Positions 35,172 through 46,829 of a stretch of DNA of 64,000 nt are shown here, piece after piece. The DNA comes from Nageia nagi (taxonomy: Eukaryota > Pinophyta): contig JBITNC010000001.1 in NCBI GenBank assembly GCA_050084985.1, forward strand, positions 152,148,001 through 152,212,000, in the 5' to 3' direction. Positions within the stretch are counted from its first letter, which is position 1. Each line of letters opens with the position of its first letter. The notes under the pieces are model-generated. The model saw only the letters and a program-made list of their open reading frames with translations. It did no database searches and was not told where the DNA came from. Both the position numbers and the translations under genes were made by a program.

Positions 35172-35329
35172 ACATGAATGATCAAGCTCTTAATATTATA
35201 CCCTAATAATACTTCCATTTTATCTTATTCTTCTTTATTTAAATATATTACCTTCTTGTATCTAACTAACCAACTTAATGCTCAAGATACCTACTCATCT
35301 CACTCCTAGCTTGGTTGTCCATTGTACCT

Positions 35330-35770
35330 ACAAGATGCCATAAGATCTTTCTCAAGCAATGGGTTTCTCTTGATCAAGTAGTGAAGGTGCAAGTAAATAA
35401 TATGCTTTTGTATACACTCTCATCTATTGTAAAAGAGGCTAACCATACCTCTTCATAAGTTATTGAAAATAATAGCGATAATTGATATTCCTCATTAAGA
35501 ATAGCCAAAACTCGTAGGTATCCTGTTGAAAATATGGGTGGTCAAGTAGAGAAATCTCCTACCTTGAAGCAAGTAACTCTTAAAACTCTTGAGTATATTT
35601 ATGAAGATATGTCATCTAATGTTCTTGCATATGATCAAGTGAACTCCATTCTTATAGTCATTATTCAAGGAATAAATACAATTAATGGTAATATTAATGT
35701 ATACATTACAATAACTAAAGGATTATATAATGCCTTGATTTTACACAAACAAAATTTGAGATTAAAATGA
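35330..35770 (+). pseudogene. importin subunit beta-1 pseudogene, N-terminal part
   Basis: Plus strand, with a few shifts: KQWVSLDQVVKVQVNNMLLY near 35356, a piece corresponding to VIAKIA.IE.P near 35460, and an open stretch 35534-35770 with TLKQVTLKTLEYIYEDMSSN, then VNSILIVIIQGIN and ITKGLYNALILHKQNL. This is the order and spacing of HEAT repeats in plant importin beta-1, the karyopherin that carries proteins through nuclear pores. It begins near residue 60 or so of the family and ends abruptly. Stops and shifts show it is dead. The upstream bases 35165-35385 recur at 39125-39325. Confidence 0.75.
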
Positions 35771-36499
35771 AGGATTAAAATAATTAAGGATGAAATGTAA
35801 TGAAGGATAGAAATAATTAAGGATAAAACAACCTAGTAAAGGATATCATTACTTATACTATGTTAGGATCTACTATATAAAAATATTGTTTGAGAAAATT
35901 AATATTTTATAATTTGTAGAATAAAATCAAGTAAAAAAATCACATAAATAATATATTAGAAAGATGTAACATGGTTCATCCAATATGGGCTACATATATG
36001 AAGAAATATTCATTCCTTAGTATTATTAGTATAAGCCATGAAGGGAGAAAACCTACAACCAAATAGTTGTACCTTCATCATTGATTTTACAAGGATTATC
36101 ACTTACAACAATCTCTCACAAAATTCACTCTTCCTCTTACAATCAAGTCTACTAATTTTTCACACAATTATAGATTCATTCTCTTCTATTTTCCTAATTT
36201 CTACTAGAGTAATTTTGTAATATTATAAAATAGCATAACATGCAACCTCTAGTTCTCAAGATTGCAATAGCCAAAGTCCAAGTTTGAATACTTAAAAAAT
36301 AATGATTGTGTCTCTATGATCGATGACCATCAAATCGACTAGCTTCAAGTCAATTTCCACTATATCAACTACGTAGGATTGGTTAATCAATTATCATAAT
36401 TAGTCATTATCTGAATGATTAACTCTATTGTTCAAGCATGTGCATACCTATTATAGAACATAGAGCTATTTTTTATACTTAGCCAAATAAATAGGCTCC

Positions 36500-37300
36500 A
36501 TATTTAATATACTCTAAGAAGGATTTTTCAATTCTTCCATAGGCTTGCAATTGAAACTTTAATTGTTACTTTTATTAATCTTTAACCTACTATTCAAATA
36601 TTTTTAGAAAGTATAAAATATTATCTAAATGTAGCAAAGAAGGTTTATGGTACTATGCATTTTCTTCCTCAAGGATATGAGCACATTGTTCCTAGTTCAT
36701 CTCTTTCTTCTTACCTAGAAAATGTAATTGGTGCTTTTGTTGTAACTATAGATGAGAATGATGCTTTTAAATCTCATTTCAAAACATCTACATATGAGAC
36801 TATGAATGAAAATATGAGATATTCTACCCAAGAAATTGCCAATAGTATTATGCAATTTCTCCCTCTTAAAATGGGTAAATTAGATCAAATAATAGAACTC
36901 CATTTTATATCTCAAATGATGAAGTGAAGCAAGGTTATTTATAGACATTTTTTTATGGTATGTTGTAGGTAATTATACAAGAATTGGTAGTTATATAATA
37001 AACAAAATATATTATTAAACAATATAATGACCAAATTATGGATCTATGTCTACAAGTATTTGCCTATAGAAATTTCATAGTATATGAAGAAGTCATGTTG
37101 ACCATAGATACTCTTTCTTATTCCTCTAATCTTGAATTTGTCAAATGTATACCATAGTTTAATAAGTATCTTAAAATGGGTTTGAAAGTTTTTGAAGAAT
37201 ATCAAGTTTATGCAATAACTATAGGTATGGTAGGGGATATCTATTAATATTTAGATGTAAAGGTTCTTAATGCTCAATTCAAATGAAGCATTCAATTCTA
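36500..37300 (+). pseudogene. importin subunit beta-1 pseudogene, middle part
   Basis: Plus strand: RRIFQFFHRLAIETLIVTF near 36513, LESIKYYLNVAKKVYGTMHF near 36607, then an open stretch 36655-36927 with SSLSSYLENVIGAF and TSTYETMNENMRYSTQEIA. After a gap, QIMDLCLQVFAYRNFIVYEE near 37040, LKMGLKVFEEYQVYA near 37180 and IGMVGDIY near 37220. These are consecutive HEAT repeats of importin beta-1. About 250 residues of the family are missing between this block and 35770; 35770-36500 has no importin sequence. No intact copy could be expressed. Confidence 0.75.
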
Positions 37301-38029
37301 AGTCAAGATATTTTATTAAAAGTATACATAAACATTAGTTTACTAAGTCAATAAATAGATCACAACTCAATCAATTATATATACTTCATATCATCATCAT
37401 GAAAGATAAATAGTCATGAGGTATTTTGTGCAATTTCAAAGTAAAAGTATAAAAGGTAATCATGCCTTATCAAATAATACATGTATCATTATGAAATATA
37501 CTCATTCTTGTTTAACATATTATTTAAATAATAATATTCTCTATTACACAATGCTCAAGAGTATTGTATAAGTATTATATCTTTAGTGTCTTTGATTCCT
37601 CTTAGAGGAGATTAAGAATCACATATCAGTTAATGTAATTGAAATAACATAGAGATAATATAATTTATCTTAATAATATATTGATTTGATTGAAAGAATC
37701 ATCTTTATTCATTAATAGAGATAACATAGCTGAAATACTTTGTTATTTCTAACTAAGATTTTTCCATGATGATTGATGAAAGATATCCTTATTCCTAAAA
37801 TTAATCTAGATGATGTTACATTTATTGGTGTATTATTTGTATGTATCCCTATAATTCTATTTAAATAAGGTCAACAATGTTGATATCTTTTCTGAATTTT
37901 AGTAGAGATAATATAATTTATGTTAATAATATATTGATTTAATTGAAAGCATATGTTTTATTCATTACTAGAGACAACATAGTTGAAATACTTGGTTACT
38001 TCTAGCCAAGATTTGTCCATGCTACTTGA
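37300..38029 (+). repeat. intergenic stretch with a ~253-bp tandem duplication ending in PPR sequence
   Basis: 37651-37810 and 37904-38063 are close copies (agagataatataattta, then tattgattt, agag.caacatag.tgaaatactt, cttattccta). Both run into a PPR segment resembling INxDDVTFI at 37800 and INPNDVTL at 38050. The remainder has no recognised content. Confidence 0.65.
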
Positions 38030-38880
38030 TGAAAGATATCCTTATTCCTAGAATTAATCCAAATGATGTTACATTAAATTAGTTTATTTTGTTGTATCCA
38101 TATAAGTATATATTGAAATAAGGTCATCAATACTTCAAATACATGAATGATTATTATCATATTACACCCATAATACATTATACATATATAGTTTACTTCT
38201 TGGTTATTTCAAGCATCTAGATGAAGAAAAAAAATTATAAATAACATACCAATAAAACCTACTGTTACACTGTATACTTGTTTGCTTAGTGCATTTAGAA
38301 TTCATAATAACCAAAACTTAGTAGAATTTGTAGCATAACACATTTTAGATTTAGACCATAAAAATTATGTACCTCATGTGCATCTCTCAAATATTTGTGC
38401 TATGTTTGATAAGTGATCATATTGAAAATATACAAAAAATGATGAAAGATAAAGACATATGACAACTACCTATATGCACTTGGATTTTGATTAGTAAATA
38501 ACTTCATACTTTTTTATAGGAGATAAATCATATCCAAAATTATAAGAAATTTACAAAGAGTTGGAGAGATTGGTTGTGATGATGAAAGCAATAAGATATA
38601 TATGTTCCTAGAATGAGATTTATTCTACAATATGTCCAAAAGGAAGAGAAGGAATAAATTATTTACCACATAGTGAAAAACTAGCAATATCTTTTGGGTT
38701 ATTAAATACATCCTTTGACATAATTATTCAAGTTGTGAATAACCTTCGAGGATGTGGCAACTTCCACTTCTTAATAAAATTTCTCTACAAAATTATTGTA
38801 TAAGAAATTATTTTAATTGTATGTTTATTATAATAAGAAATGGACAATTTGATCCATTTATTATTGTAAGTGAGAAATTG
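38030..38880 (+). pseudogene. PPR-DYW protein C-terminus (E, E+ and DYW domain)
   Basis: Plus strand in pieces: QYFKYMNDYYHITPI near 38130 (E motif), ILDLDHKNYVPHVHLSNICA-like sequence near 38340, then the DYW domain from about 38510: an ELERLVVMMKA helix, HSEKLAISFGLLNTS near 38668 (the HxE zinc/catalytic motif of the editing deaminase) and NLRGCGNFHFLIKFL near 38740 (the CxxCH motif, one Cys changed to Phe). The final DYW tripeptide is not visible. DYW proteins edit C to U in organelle RNA. Stops at 38400 and elsewhere show decay. Confidence 0.75.
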
Positions 38881-39124
38881 TTGCATCACTAATGATGGAC
38901 AACATGAGCCCTTCATATAACGGGAAAATGTTTAAACATCCTTACCCATCCCAACCATCAGAGATGAGGTGAGAAGGTGTCCTAATAATTCTATCAAATA
39001 TATAAATATAAATCTATGCAAATTAAGTATTACTTCTAAGGACTAGGAGTAAGAGTTAAGCATGAAACATTAATTTCATAACTAATATAGCAAACCTTTA
39101 TTTCAACATGTTACAACATGTATG

Positions 39125-39330
39125 CATGATTATACTCTTAATATTATTCCCTAGTAACATTTACATTCTCTTTTTTATTTTACTAAATTACCTTCTTGTA
39201 TTTGATTGACCTACCCCATGCACAAGATACCTACTCACTTACTCATCTCACTATTAGCTTGGTTGTCCATTGTACTTATAAGATGCCATAAGATCTTTCT
39301 CAAGCGATGATATTGATTCAAGTTACCTAT
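39125..39330 (+). repeat. duplicate of the importin upstream block
   Basis: Matches 35165-35385 (ccttcttgtat, then caagatacctactca, cttggttgtccattgtac and aagatgccataagatctttctcaag). The last words include the first few importin-beta codons; the match stops there. Sequence to its left (38965-39125) matches 33270-33460. The whole is a second copy of a PPR-end/importin-start junction. Confidence 0.7.
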
Positions 39331-39639
39331 CATATTTTGCATAATGGTGGTGATATTCATACATTGGAACTCATGAAAGATATGGTTTTATATTCTTAAT
39401 TGATGGAGAGATTTTCATAATTATATGTGGTGGATTTTGGTCACCTTCTTCATCTGAATGTAAGCTCATACACCACTTTGATCTTAACCACAATGAAATC
39501 CCCATGAGAGAGGAATAATTTAATATTAGTTAGGATCAAAGTGATGTATGACCTTACTTTCAAATGAATATGGTGATCAAATTTGACCACATCTAATTTT
39601 AAAAATCTCTCCATAAATATCATTCTAGATTATGTTACA

Positions 39640-42460
39640 TTCATTACTGTATTATCTTCTTATAGCCATGCAAGTCTAGTAAAATAGGGTTATTAGTACT
39701 TCAAATCCATGATTGATTATTATCGTATTAAATCCAAAATGGAACATTGTACATGTATAATTGATGTTCTTAGTCATGTTATACATCTAGATGAAGCAAA
39801 AGAATTTAAAAATAGCATGCCAATAAAAAATGAAGTTGCAGTGTGGACTTGTAGAATTTATATAGAAGGCCCGTATACTATTTGACAAAATGCAGTAAAG
39901 AGACACTATCTTATGGACTATAATGATTATAAGATATTCCTATATTAGGATTCTTAAGGAAGTGGGAAATTATTTTATGGAAATACAATAGAGAAATAAT
40001 CTCATGGAATACAATGATCATATGATATACATCAAATTAGCATGGTTTAGAGGATCTCATATATTTTTAGAAAATGTAATTGACTAGTTTCAGACCAGAT
40101 TTCAATAACCATTACAAGTAATGTGGATGTATGTATACCTTTTGCAACTTTAAAATGAAGCATATACATTCATGAAAAAATAAATTAGATGTGGGTTGCT
40201 TTTGCATGTGATTGTGATAATAACATTGATATACATGTATGCAAAATGTGGGAGCATTAAGGGGGTAAGGGTTTTATTTGATGAGGTGTATTATGAACAA
40301 ATAATTTTATGGATTATAATGATTATAGGGTATGCAAGGAATAGTTGTATTAAGAAAACCATCATATATATTTGAACAAATGAAATATATGGGCATTAAT
40401 CCAAATGTTGTTACATTTTTTGTATATTATTTGCATGTAGCCATGTAGGTCTAATAAAAGAGGGTTATCAATACTTCAAATCCATGAATTCTTATTATCA
40501 TATTACACCCATAATAGAACATTATACATGTATAGTTGAATTTTTTAGTTGTGATGTGTGTCTAATTAAATTAAGCAAAAGATTTTATAAATGACATGCT
40601 AATAAAACTTGATGTTGCAATGTGGACTTCTTTTCTTGGTTCCTTTGTATATAAGGCTTGTATAATATTTGATAAAATTCACAAAGAGATACAATCTCAT
40701 GGACTACAATTATGATAAGATATGCACATATCAAGCTTCTTAAGAAAGTTGAAAATATTTTTAGGGAAATACAACAAAGATACACAAGCTCATGGAATGC
40801 AATAATCACATGATACGTACATAAAAAACATGGTTTAAATTCTCAAGTGCTTTTATAAAATGCAATTAATTGGTTTTAAACAATATTTAATAATTGTTAC
40901 AAGTATTATGGTTGTATGTGTAACTTACAACTTTGAAATGGGCCATGGATAATTCATAGAAAAAATAATTAGATATGGATTTCTTTCCCATGCAATTGTG
41001 TTAACTACTCTAATAGACATGTATGCAAAATATTGGAGTATTAAGGCAATAAGGGTTTTATTTATAAAGATGCATTATGAACAAATAATTTCATGGAATG
41101 CAATAAATGCAAGGTATGCAAGGAATTGTTGTAGTAAGAAAGTCATCAAACTATTTTAATAAATGGAATATGTGGGAATTACATTTTTAGTGTATTATTT
41201 GTATGTAGCCATATAGGTCTTGTGAAAAAAGGGAAATTAATACTTCAAATACATGAATGATTATTATTGTATTACACCCATAATATAACACTATACGTGT
41301 TTGGTTGACCTTCTTGGTCGTGTTGGGTGTCTACATGAAGCAAAGAACTTTATAAATAGCATTCCAATAAAACCTAATAGTACAATGTGTAATTGCTTGA
41401 TTTGTGTCTATATGATTTATAATAATATAAAACTAGCAAAATTTATAGTATAACACCTTTTAGAGTTAGACCCCCAAAATTTTGTACATTATGTGCCTCT
41501 TTCAAACATTTATGTTACATTTGGTAGGTATAATCAAATCAAAATTATACAAAAAATAGACATGTATTCAAAATGTGAATACCTTAATAGATATATTCAT
41601 GGAAAATGTGGTAACATTAAGATAATAAGGGGCTTTGTTTGATAAGATGCATTATGAGAAAATAATTTTATGGATTCCAATGTATGCAAAGAATGGTTGT
41701 AGTAAGGAAGACATCAAAATATTTGAATAAATAGAATATGTAAACATTAATCTAAATGATGTTATATTCATTAGTGTATTATTTGCTTATATCCATGCAA
41801 TTCTAATGAAAGAGGGCTATTAATACTTCAAATCCATGAATGATAATTATTGTATTACATCCACAATGGAATACTACATATGTATGCTTGACCACCTTGA
41901 CCATATTGAATGTCTAGAAGAAGTAAACAACTTTGTAAATAAAATGAAAATAAAACTTGATGTTGCACCCACATGTTCATTATGTATTTCATACAAACAT
42001 ACATCAAGGTATGCACATAATGGATTTCATGAGGATAATTGCATACTCTTTTGCAACTTTTGTAGATTTAAAATGGGGCATTGACATTCATGAAAAAATA
42101 ACTATAAGTGGGTTTCTTTCACATACAATGGTAATAGCAACCCTTATAGAAATGCATACAAAATGTGAGAACATTAAAAGGAAAGTATTTTTTTAGCAAC
42201 ATGCATGATAGATAAACAATTTTATGGAATGTAATGATTGTAGGATACACAAGGAATGATTGTAGCAAGGAAGCCATTAAACTATTTGAACAAATGGAAT
42301 ATTTGAATATTAATCAAAATAATGGTACATTAGTTAGTATTTCATCTACCTATAGCCATAAAGGTCTAGTAAATAAGGGTTATAAATACCTCAAATCCGT
42401 GAATTATTATTATTGTATTACACCTAGAATACTATGCAATTATGGTTGAGCTTCTTATCT
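39640..42460 (+). pseudogene. array of decayed PPR repeats with E motifs
   Basis: At least five modules repeat along the plus strand. Typical pieces are KSMIDYYRIKSKMEHCTCII near 39700, AKEFKNSMPIKNEVAVWTC near 39805, FDEVYYEQIILW near 40270, INPNVVTFFVYYLH near 40395, LIDMYAKYWSIKAI near 41020, the E motif NDNYCITSTMEYYICMLDHL near 41836 and AIKLFEQMEYLNINQN near 42270. Each module is broken by shifts and stops, and the order of repeats and E motifs recurs, so this is tandem duplication of parts of one PPR gene family. None could make a working protein. Confidence 0.75.
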
Positions 42461-43159
42461 ATGTTTGGTATCTAGATGAAGAAAAATAGACTTTTAAAAC
42501 CTAATGCTAAAGTTTGAACTTATTTTCTTAGTGCTTGTAGAATTTATAAATCCCACTATCTCATATTCTATTTCTTATTTCTAGAAATGTTTTAGAGGTT
42601 TAACTCATAAATACCTTGAAGTGGTGTCCATCCTAATGAATTTACCTTTACCTGCATCTTCTTGCTTATTTGCACCTTCTTTCTTATGTAATCTTAAAAT
42701 ATTTATAAGAGGGCATATGCATCCATAGAATAATAATAACAAGTGGTTTTTACTTAGTCTAAACACTAAATGAATCTATAGTGTCATGTCAAAATGCTTG
42801 TGTCCAAAAATTCTATCATTGTTGTGTGCTAGTTTTCTTTCCATTGATAGTCATTAAAACTTTCTATGAAGTTTTTTTTTTTAAGGTAGATTTTTCAAGG
42901 CAATTTTAAATTTCCCTCTTATATTTTATTAGGGTAGTTTAAAATCACTATGAAAACCCATTGTAAATAAACCACCTTAAATGTTCATTTATGTTGTAAT
43001 CACATAATAAGCATTCTCATCATACCAAGTAGGCTTAGGATCATTTTCTCCTAATGGATTTTTCATATCATGATGGATTGAAACTTTTTTCAAGCAATCT
43101 TTGAACATTTGATATGGTTGAACCAATGTCCTTAAGCTTTCTATTTTTTTATCTAGCTT
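42461..43159. other. no gene recognised; possible last PPR traces
   Basis: AT-rich. 42610-42790 has a faint resemblance to a PPR segment (tgcatcttcttgc region), too weak to call. The rest has no frame or repeat. Confidence 0.4.
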
Positions 43160-43790
43160 GATGGATGATCAGGATGATGTAGGTATTATAAAGGCCCACA
43201 AGAGATGGTGGCTAGCTTAACATTTAGAGATGATTGAGGAGGAGGTTAAGGATGATGGTAAACCTATATAGAGGAGAATGGGATGTAGACAGAGGTTTTC
43301 CTAATAAAGGAGGGAGGGCTAGTAAAGATCCCCTCAGCATAAGTTGTTGAGCTTGGGCTAGCGATGGTGGAGGAGAGGATAGTTGAGCTAAAGCATCAAC
43401 TTACCAAGATAATATATCCTAGAGCAGAGCAGACTACATGAGTAGGAGAGTAGGCTAAGGGAGATCAAGCTCCATCAAAGTATTTAGGATATGCAACAAC
43501 AAGATTAGGAGCTCTACTAGAGACTGGAGGCTAGGGATCAATAAGAGCATAAGCTTCAATAGAGGCTTAAGGTGAGTGAGTAAAAAGAGGCAACACTCTA
43601 GTAGTGAGTGCAAGAGGGCCAAGTAGGAGGTGCTAAGCCTAGTTAGAGAGATCAGGAGTTGACATAAGCCATGGCCCATATTAATTGACAATTAAAGAGA
43701 TTGAGTAGTCAGATTATAATATATGAGATCGAGTTCAACATGAGGTTAATTATGTTACTAGAGGTCCCCTTGAGCACATGCACACAAAGT
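43160..43790 (+). pseudogene. Gln-rich coiled-coil reading frame, riddled with TAG/TAA
   Basis: The plus strand encodes runs such as RLEARDQ, EHKLQ and KEATL separated by TAG, plus RQRFS and QEGQVGG. Reading each TAG/TAA as a former Gln gives a continuous Gln/Glu/Arg-rich helix, as in the coiled coils of some plant gag-like proteins. About a dozen such stops occur, a density far above the rest of the window. It starts near ATG 43160 with MDDQDDVGIIKAHKRWWLA and shifts frame around 43390. The family is unknown to me. Copia C inserted 160 bases to the right. Confidence 0.5.
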
Positions 43791-43945
43791 CAAACAAATA
43801 GGATGAGGGGACATACGGTGCATCCAGTATTATGCATGCGGTGAGTTCATTGCATGCAACATCCCATCCATACAATAGGGTCATATACATAGGGGAGAGA
43901 GCTCTGGATACATCCCAGTCTACCATGAGATAGCATGAGGGATCT

Positions 43946-43950
43946 CCATC
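43946..43950. repeat. target-site duplication of copia C, left copy
   Basis: ccatc here and ccatc at 52425-52429, identical, directly outside the two LTR ends. This fixes the element ends exactly. Confidence 0.9.
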
Positions 43951-44405
43951 TGAAGGATTTAGACCTACTCTAATCCTCAAGATCCAATACTAGGAAACTC
44001 AACCATTCAAGATAACACACATATAATGTGGTTCCTCCCTCCATGGGAGTACATCCACAACTAGTTTTCAATTCTCAATCTATGCACCTCTTACAATAAT
44101 TCTCTCTCTCCTACACAACTAGTAGAGTAATCTTACTCCAAAAACTTAGTTATGTTACAAGAGGAGAGGCCCTCTATTTATAGCTTGAGAGCACCTCCCT
44201 AACCTCCCTTTAACCCAAGGGTAAGGTTAGGGTTACAATAAATGTATCACCTAACTTTAACCTACCAACTAACCACATGGTAAAATCAAAGTCTACATAC
44301 TAAAGAATTCAATTAATCCCTTAAGGTATCTACATATCCTTTAAGTGATTAATTGAATTTACAAGGAGTTTAGATATTCACAATATTTCATTACAAATTT
44401 TAACA
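43951..44405 (-). repeat. copia C 3' LTR
   Basis: 455 bp, nearly identical to 51968-52424. On the minus strand it starts TGTTAAAATTTG and ends CCTTCA. The TATA box is at 44173-44182 (plus ctatttatag). Confidence 0.9.
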
Positions 44406-44416
44406 CTCCCCCTTAA
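44406..44416 (-). promoter_or_regulatory. copia C polypurine tract
   Basis: The plus strand reads ctcccccttaa, minus TTAAGGGGGAG, directly upstream of the 3' LTR on the coding strand. This is the expected primer for second-strand synthesis. Confidence 0.75.
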
Positions 44417-44879
44417 TGCAATATTAGGATAGAGCGTAGAAGAGAGAAGAGAGAGAGTAAGAGAGAGTTCTCCTCGATAGAGATACAAGTGGAGATGGGA
44501 ACATTTACATATTTGAGAATCTTTTTGAGAACTAGTTTGAGACTCACTACATTACCATTTGACAAAATAGTTTACAATACAATCATTAACCACAACTAGT
44601 TTCACTGTACATAGTAGCTGATCAACTTTAAGCTGACATGTGAGTCTCCATGAGCTTACTTACACAAGGTGAGTAACCTGCATTTCTGAAGAAGATCCTG
44701 CATGCTACAAGCAACTCATGAACAAAATCAATTAGATGCATCATATATTCAAATAAGAGAATCAAATAATGCCATCTTATAAATAACTAATCAATGGTTC
44801 ACTATAAGTCATTACGGAGATGCCAAGCCATCACTCATAGTCACCTGTTGTATATAGACATGTGTTGATTTTAAATAGA

Positions 44880-45111
44880 GCACAAAAAATTGTACAACAA
44901 GTTTCTCATGTAGAGCAAACTTACCACGGAGGTATAGAATGTACAAGAAGTTCCTCATGCAGAGAAAACTCACCACTAAGGTATATCAATTATATGCTCA
45001 AAAAATTGTACAACAAGTTTCTCACACAGAGCAAACTTACCATGGAGGTATAAAATGTACAACAAGTTTCTCATGTAGAGCAAACTTACCACAGAGGTAT
45101 ATCATAATCAA
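44880..45111 (-). repeat. tandem ~49-bp repeat in the 3' untranslated region of copia C
   Basis: Four units starting tgtacaacaagtttctcat occur at 44891, 44940, 45007 and 45056 on the plus strand and share agcaaacttaccac.gaggtata. Spacing is 49 bases except after the second unit, which carries about 18 extra bases. It lies between the RNase H stop and the PPT. Confidence 0.85.
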
Positions 45112-45169
45112 CACAATATAACAATAAAAAAAGCCTCTTAGAGGTGAAGTTGTCATCACTAACAAAAGT

Positions 45170-46829
45170 TCAAACTTCACTCCTCCTTGAGGGCAACTTC
45201 ACCAACCCGAGAGAATCCCTAAGCTTGCTGAATTGAGCTTCAGGAAGGGGCTTGGTGAATAAATCAGCAGAGTTTTTAGTAGATGGACAATACTTCAAGT
45301 GTATGATGTCATCTAGAACCTTCTCCCTGATAAAATGGGCTTGGATTTCCACATGTTTGGTTCTTTGATGGAACACAGGATTCTTAGCCAAAGAGATAGC
45401 CAATTGATTGTCTGATGAAATAAGAGATGGGCCATTTTGCTCATACCCAATTTTGTTCAGAAGATGCCTCATCCAAATAGCTTCTTGGGTAGCAATAGAC
45501 ATGGTTCGATATTCAACTTTGGTGGCAGAAAGAGTCACAATAGGTTACTTCTTGGAAGCCCAAGAGATAGCACCTGAACCAATGCTGAATACATATGCAG
45601 AGGTTGATTTTCTGTCATCTCTATCTCCCCCATAATCAGAATCTGAGAACCCTAAGAGAATAATTGAGGGCACTTTGGAATACTTAAGAGCAAGATCCTT
45701 TATCCCTGCCACATACCTCAAGATTTGCTTAACAGCATTGAGGTGTTTAACATATGGTTTTTGCATGAATCGTGCCATCAGATTCACTACAAAGGCAATA
45801 TCAGGTCGAGAGATAGTCAGATATAGAAGACTACCAATCAATTACCTATAAGCTATAGCATCAGCCAACTGAGAATCTAAGCTTAGAGATACAATGATTT
45901 CAGGAGAAATAGGTATTACAGCATATCTACACTCCTCCATTCCAAACTTTTGCAAGATGTCTAATATATACTTAGATTGACTAAGATAAGTACAATCTTT
46001 GTGTTGGTATACTTGCATCCTAAGATAGTAATGCAATAGACCTAGATCAATCATTTCAAATGTTGCCTTCAATTTGGATATGCACTCTTGGATGATTTCA
46101 ATATTATTGCCAGTTATGAGAAGATCATCCACATAAAGGAGAATTAAGACCACGTCTTTTTCTTGATTGAGTACATAGAGATTTGAGTTAGAGAAGCACT
46201 TGGAAAAACCAATATCTGTAAAGAATCCTAAAATTTTCTTGTACCATGCTCTAGGTGCTTGCTTAAGTCCATACAACAACTTCTTTAGCTTGCACACAAG
46301 AGACTCTTTTCCTTCTGGAATAAATCCTTCTGGTTGATTCATGTAGATTTCTACACCCAAGTCACCATTGAGAAATGCACTCTTAACATCAAGTTGAAAA
46401 GCTTTCCATCCTTGAGCTGTAGAAAGAGCAAGGATTATCCTAACAGTAGGCATCTTGGCCACAAGAGCAAAGGTTTTGTCATAATCAATACCATATTTTT
46501 GAGCGAATCCTTTGGCCACTAACCTTGCTTTGTATTTTTCAATTTTTCCATCAGAATTGTACTTGACCTTGTATATCCATTTATTTCCAATCACATTTTT
46601 CTCATTGGGATAAGGAACCAAATCCCAAGTTTCATTTTTCATGAGTGCCTCATACTCAACTTTCATAGCTTCCATCCAACACTTTTGCTTGGAAGCTTCT
46701 TTAAAGGTTGATGGCTCATTCGTATTATCAATTTTGGTAAATAAAGAGTTATTCAAGGTCATACTCCTTGTAATTCTCTAAGCTGGAGAATTTTGCTCTT
46801 ATGGTGACTTCCCTACATGATCATCCAAC
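45170..46829 (-). pseudogene. copia C reverse transcriptase and RNase H
   Basis: One minus-strand frame is nearly open from 46762 to 45170. It reads WKAFQLDVKSAFLNGDL near 46400, LLYGLKQAPRAWYK near 46250, the catalytic YVDD at 46124-46135, then the thumb, DIAFVVNLMARF near 45790, GFSDSDYGGDRDDRKSTSAY near 45610 (RNase H with its first acidic residues) and HQRTKHVEIQAHFIREKV near 45340. Only TAA at 45842 and 45545 interrupt it, both where Gln is normal. The RNase H position LSTTEAEY reads LSATKVEY, so an acidic residue is lost. Otherwise family length and order are kept. Confidence 0.9.

Noticed and set aside
32741-42460. One intact intron-rich PPR gene
   Set aside because: Stops and shifts fall inside the motifs, the same E motif recurs several times, and no splice sites would remove the defects.
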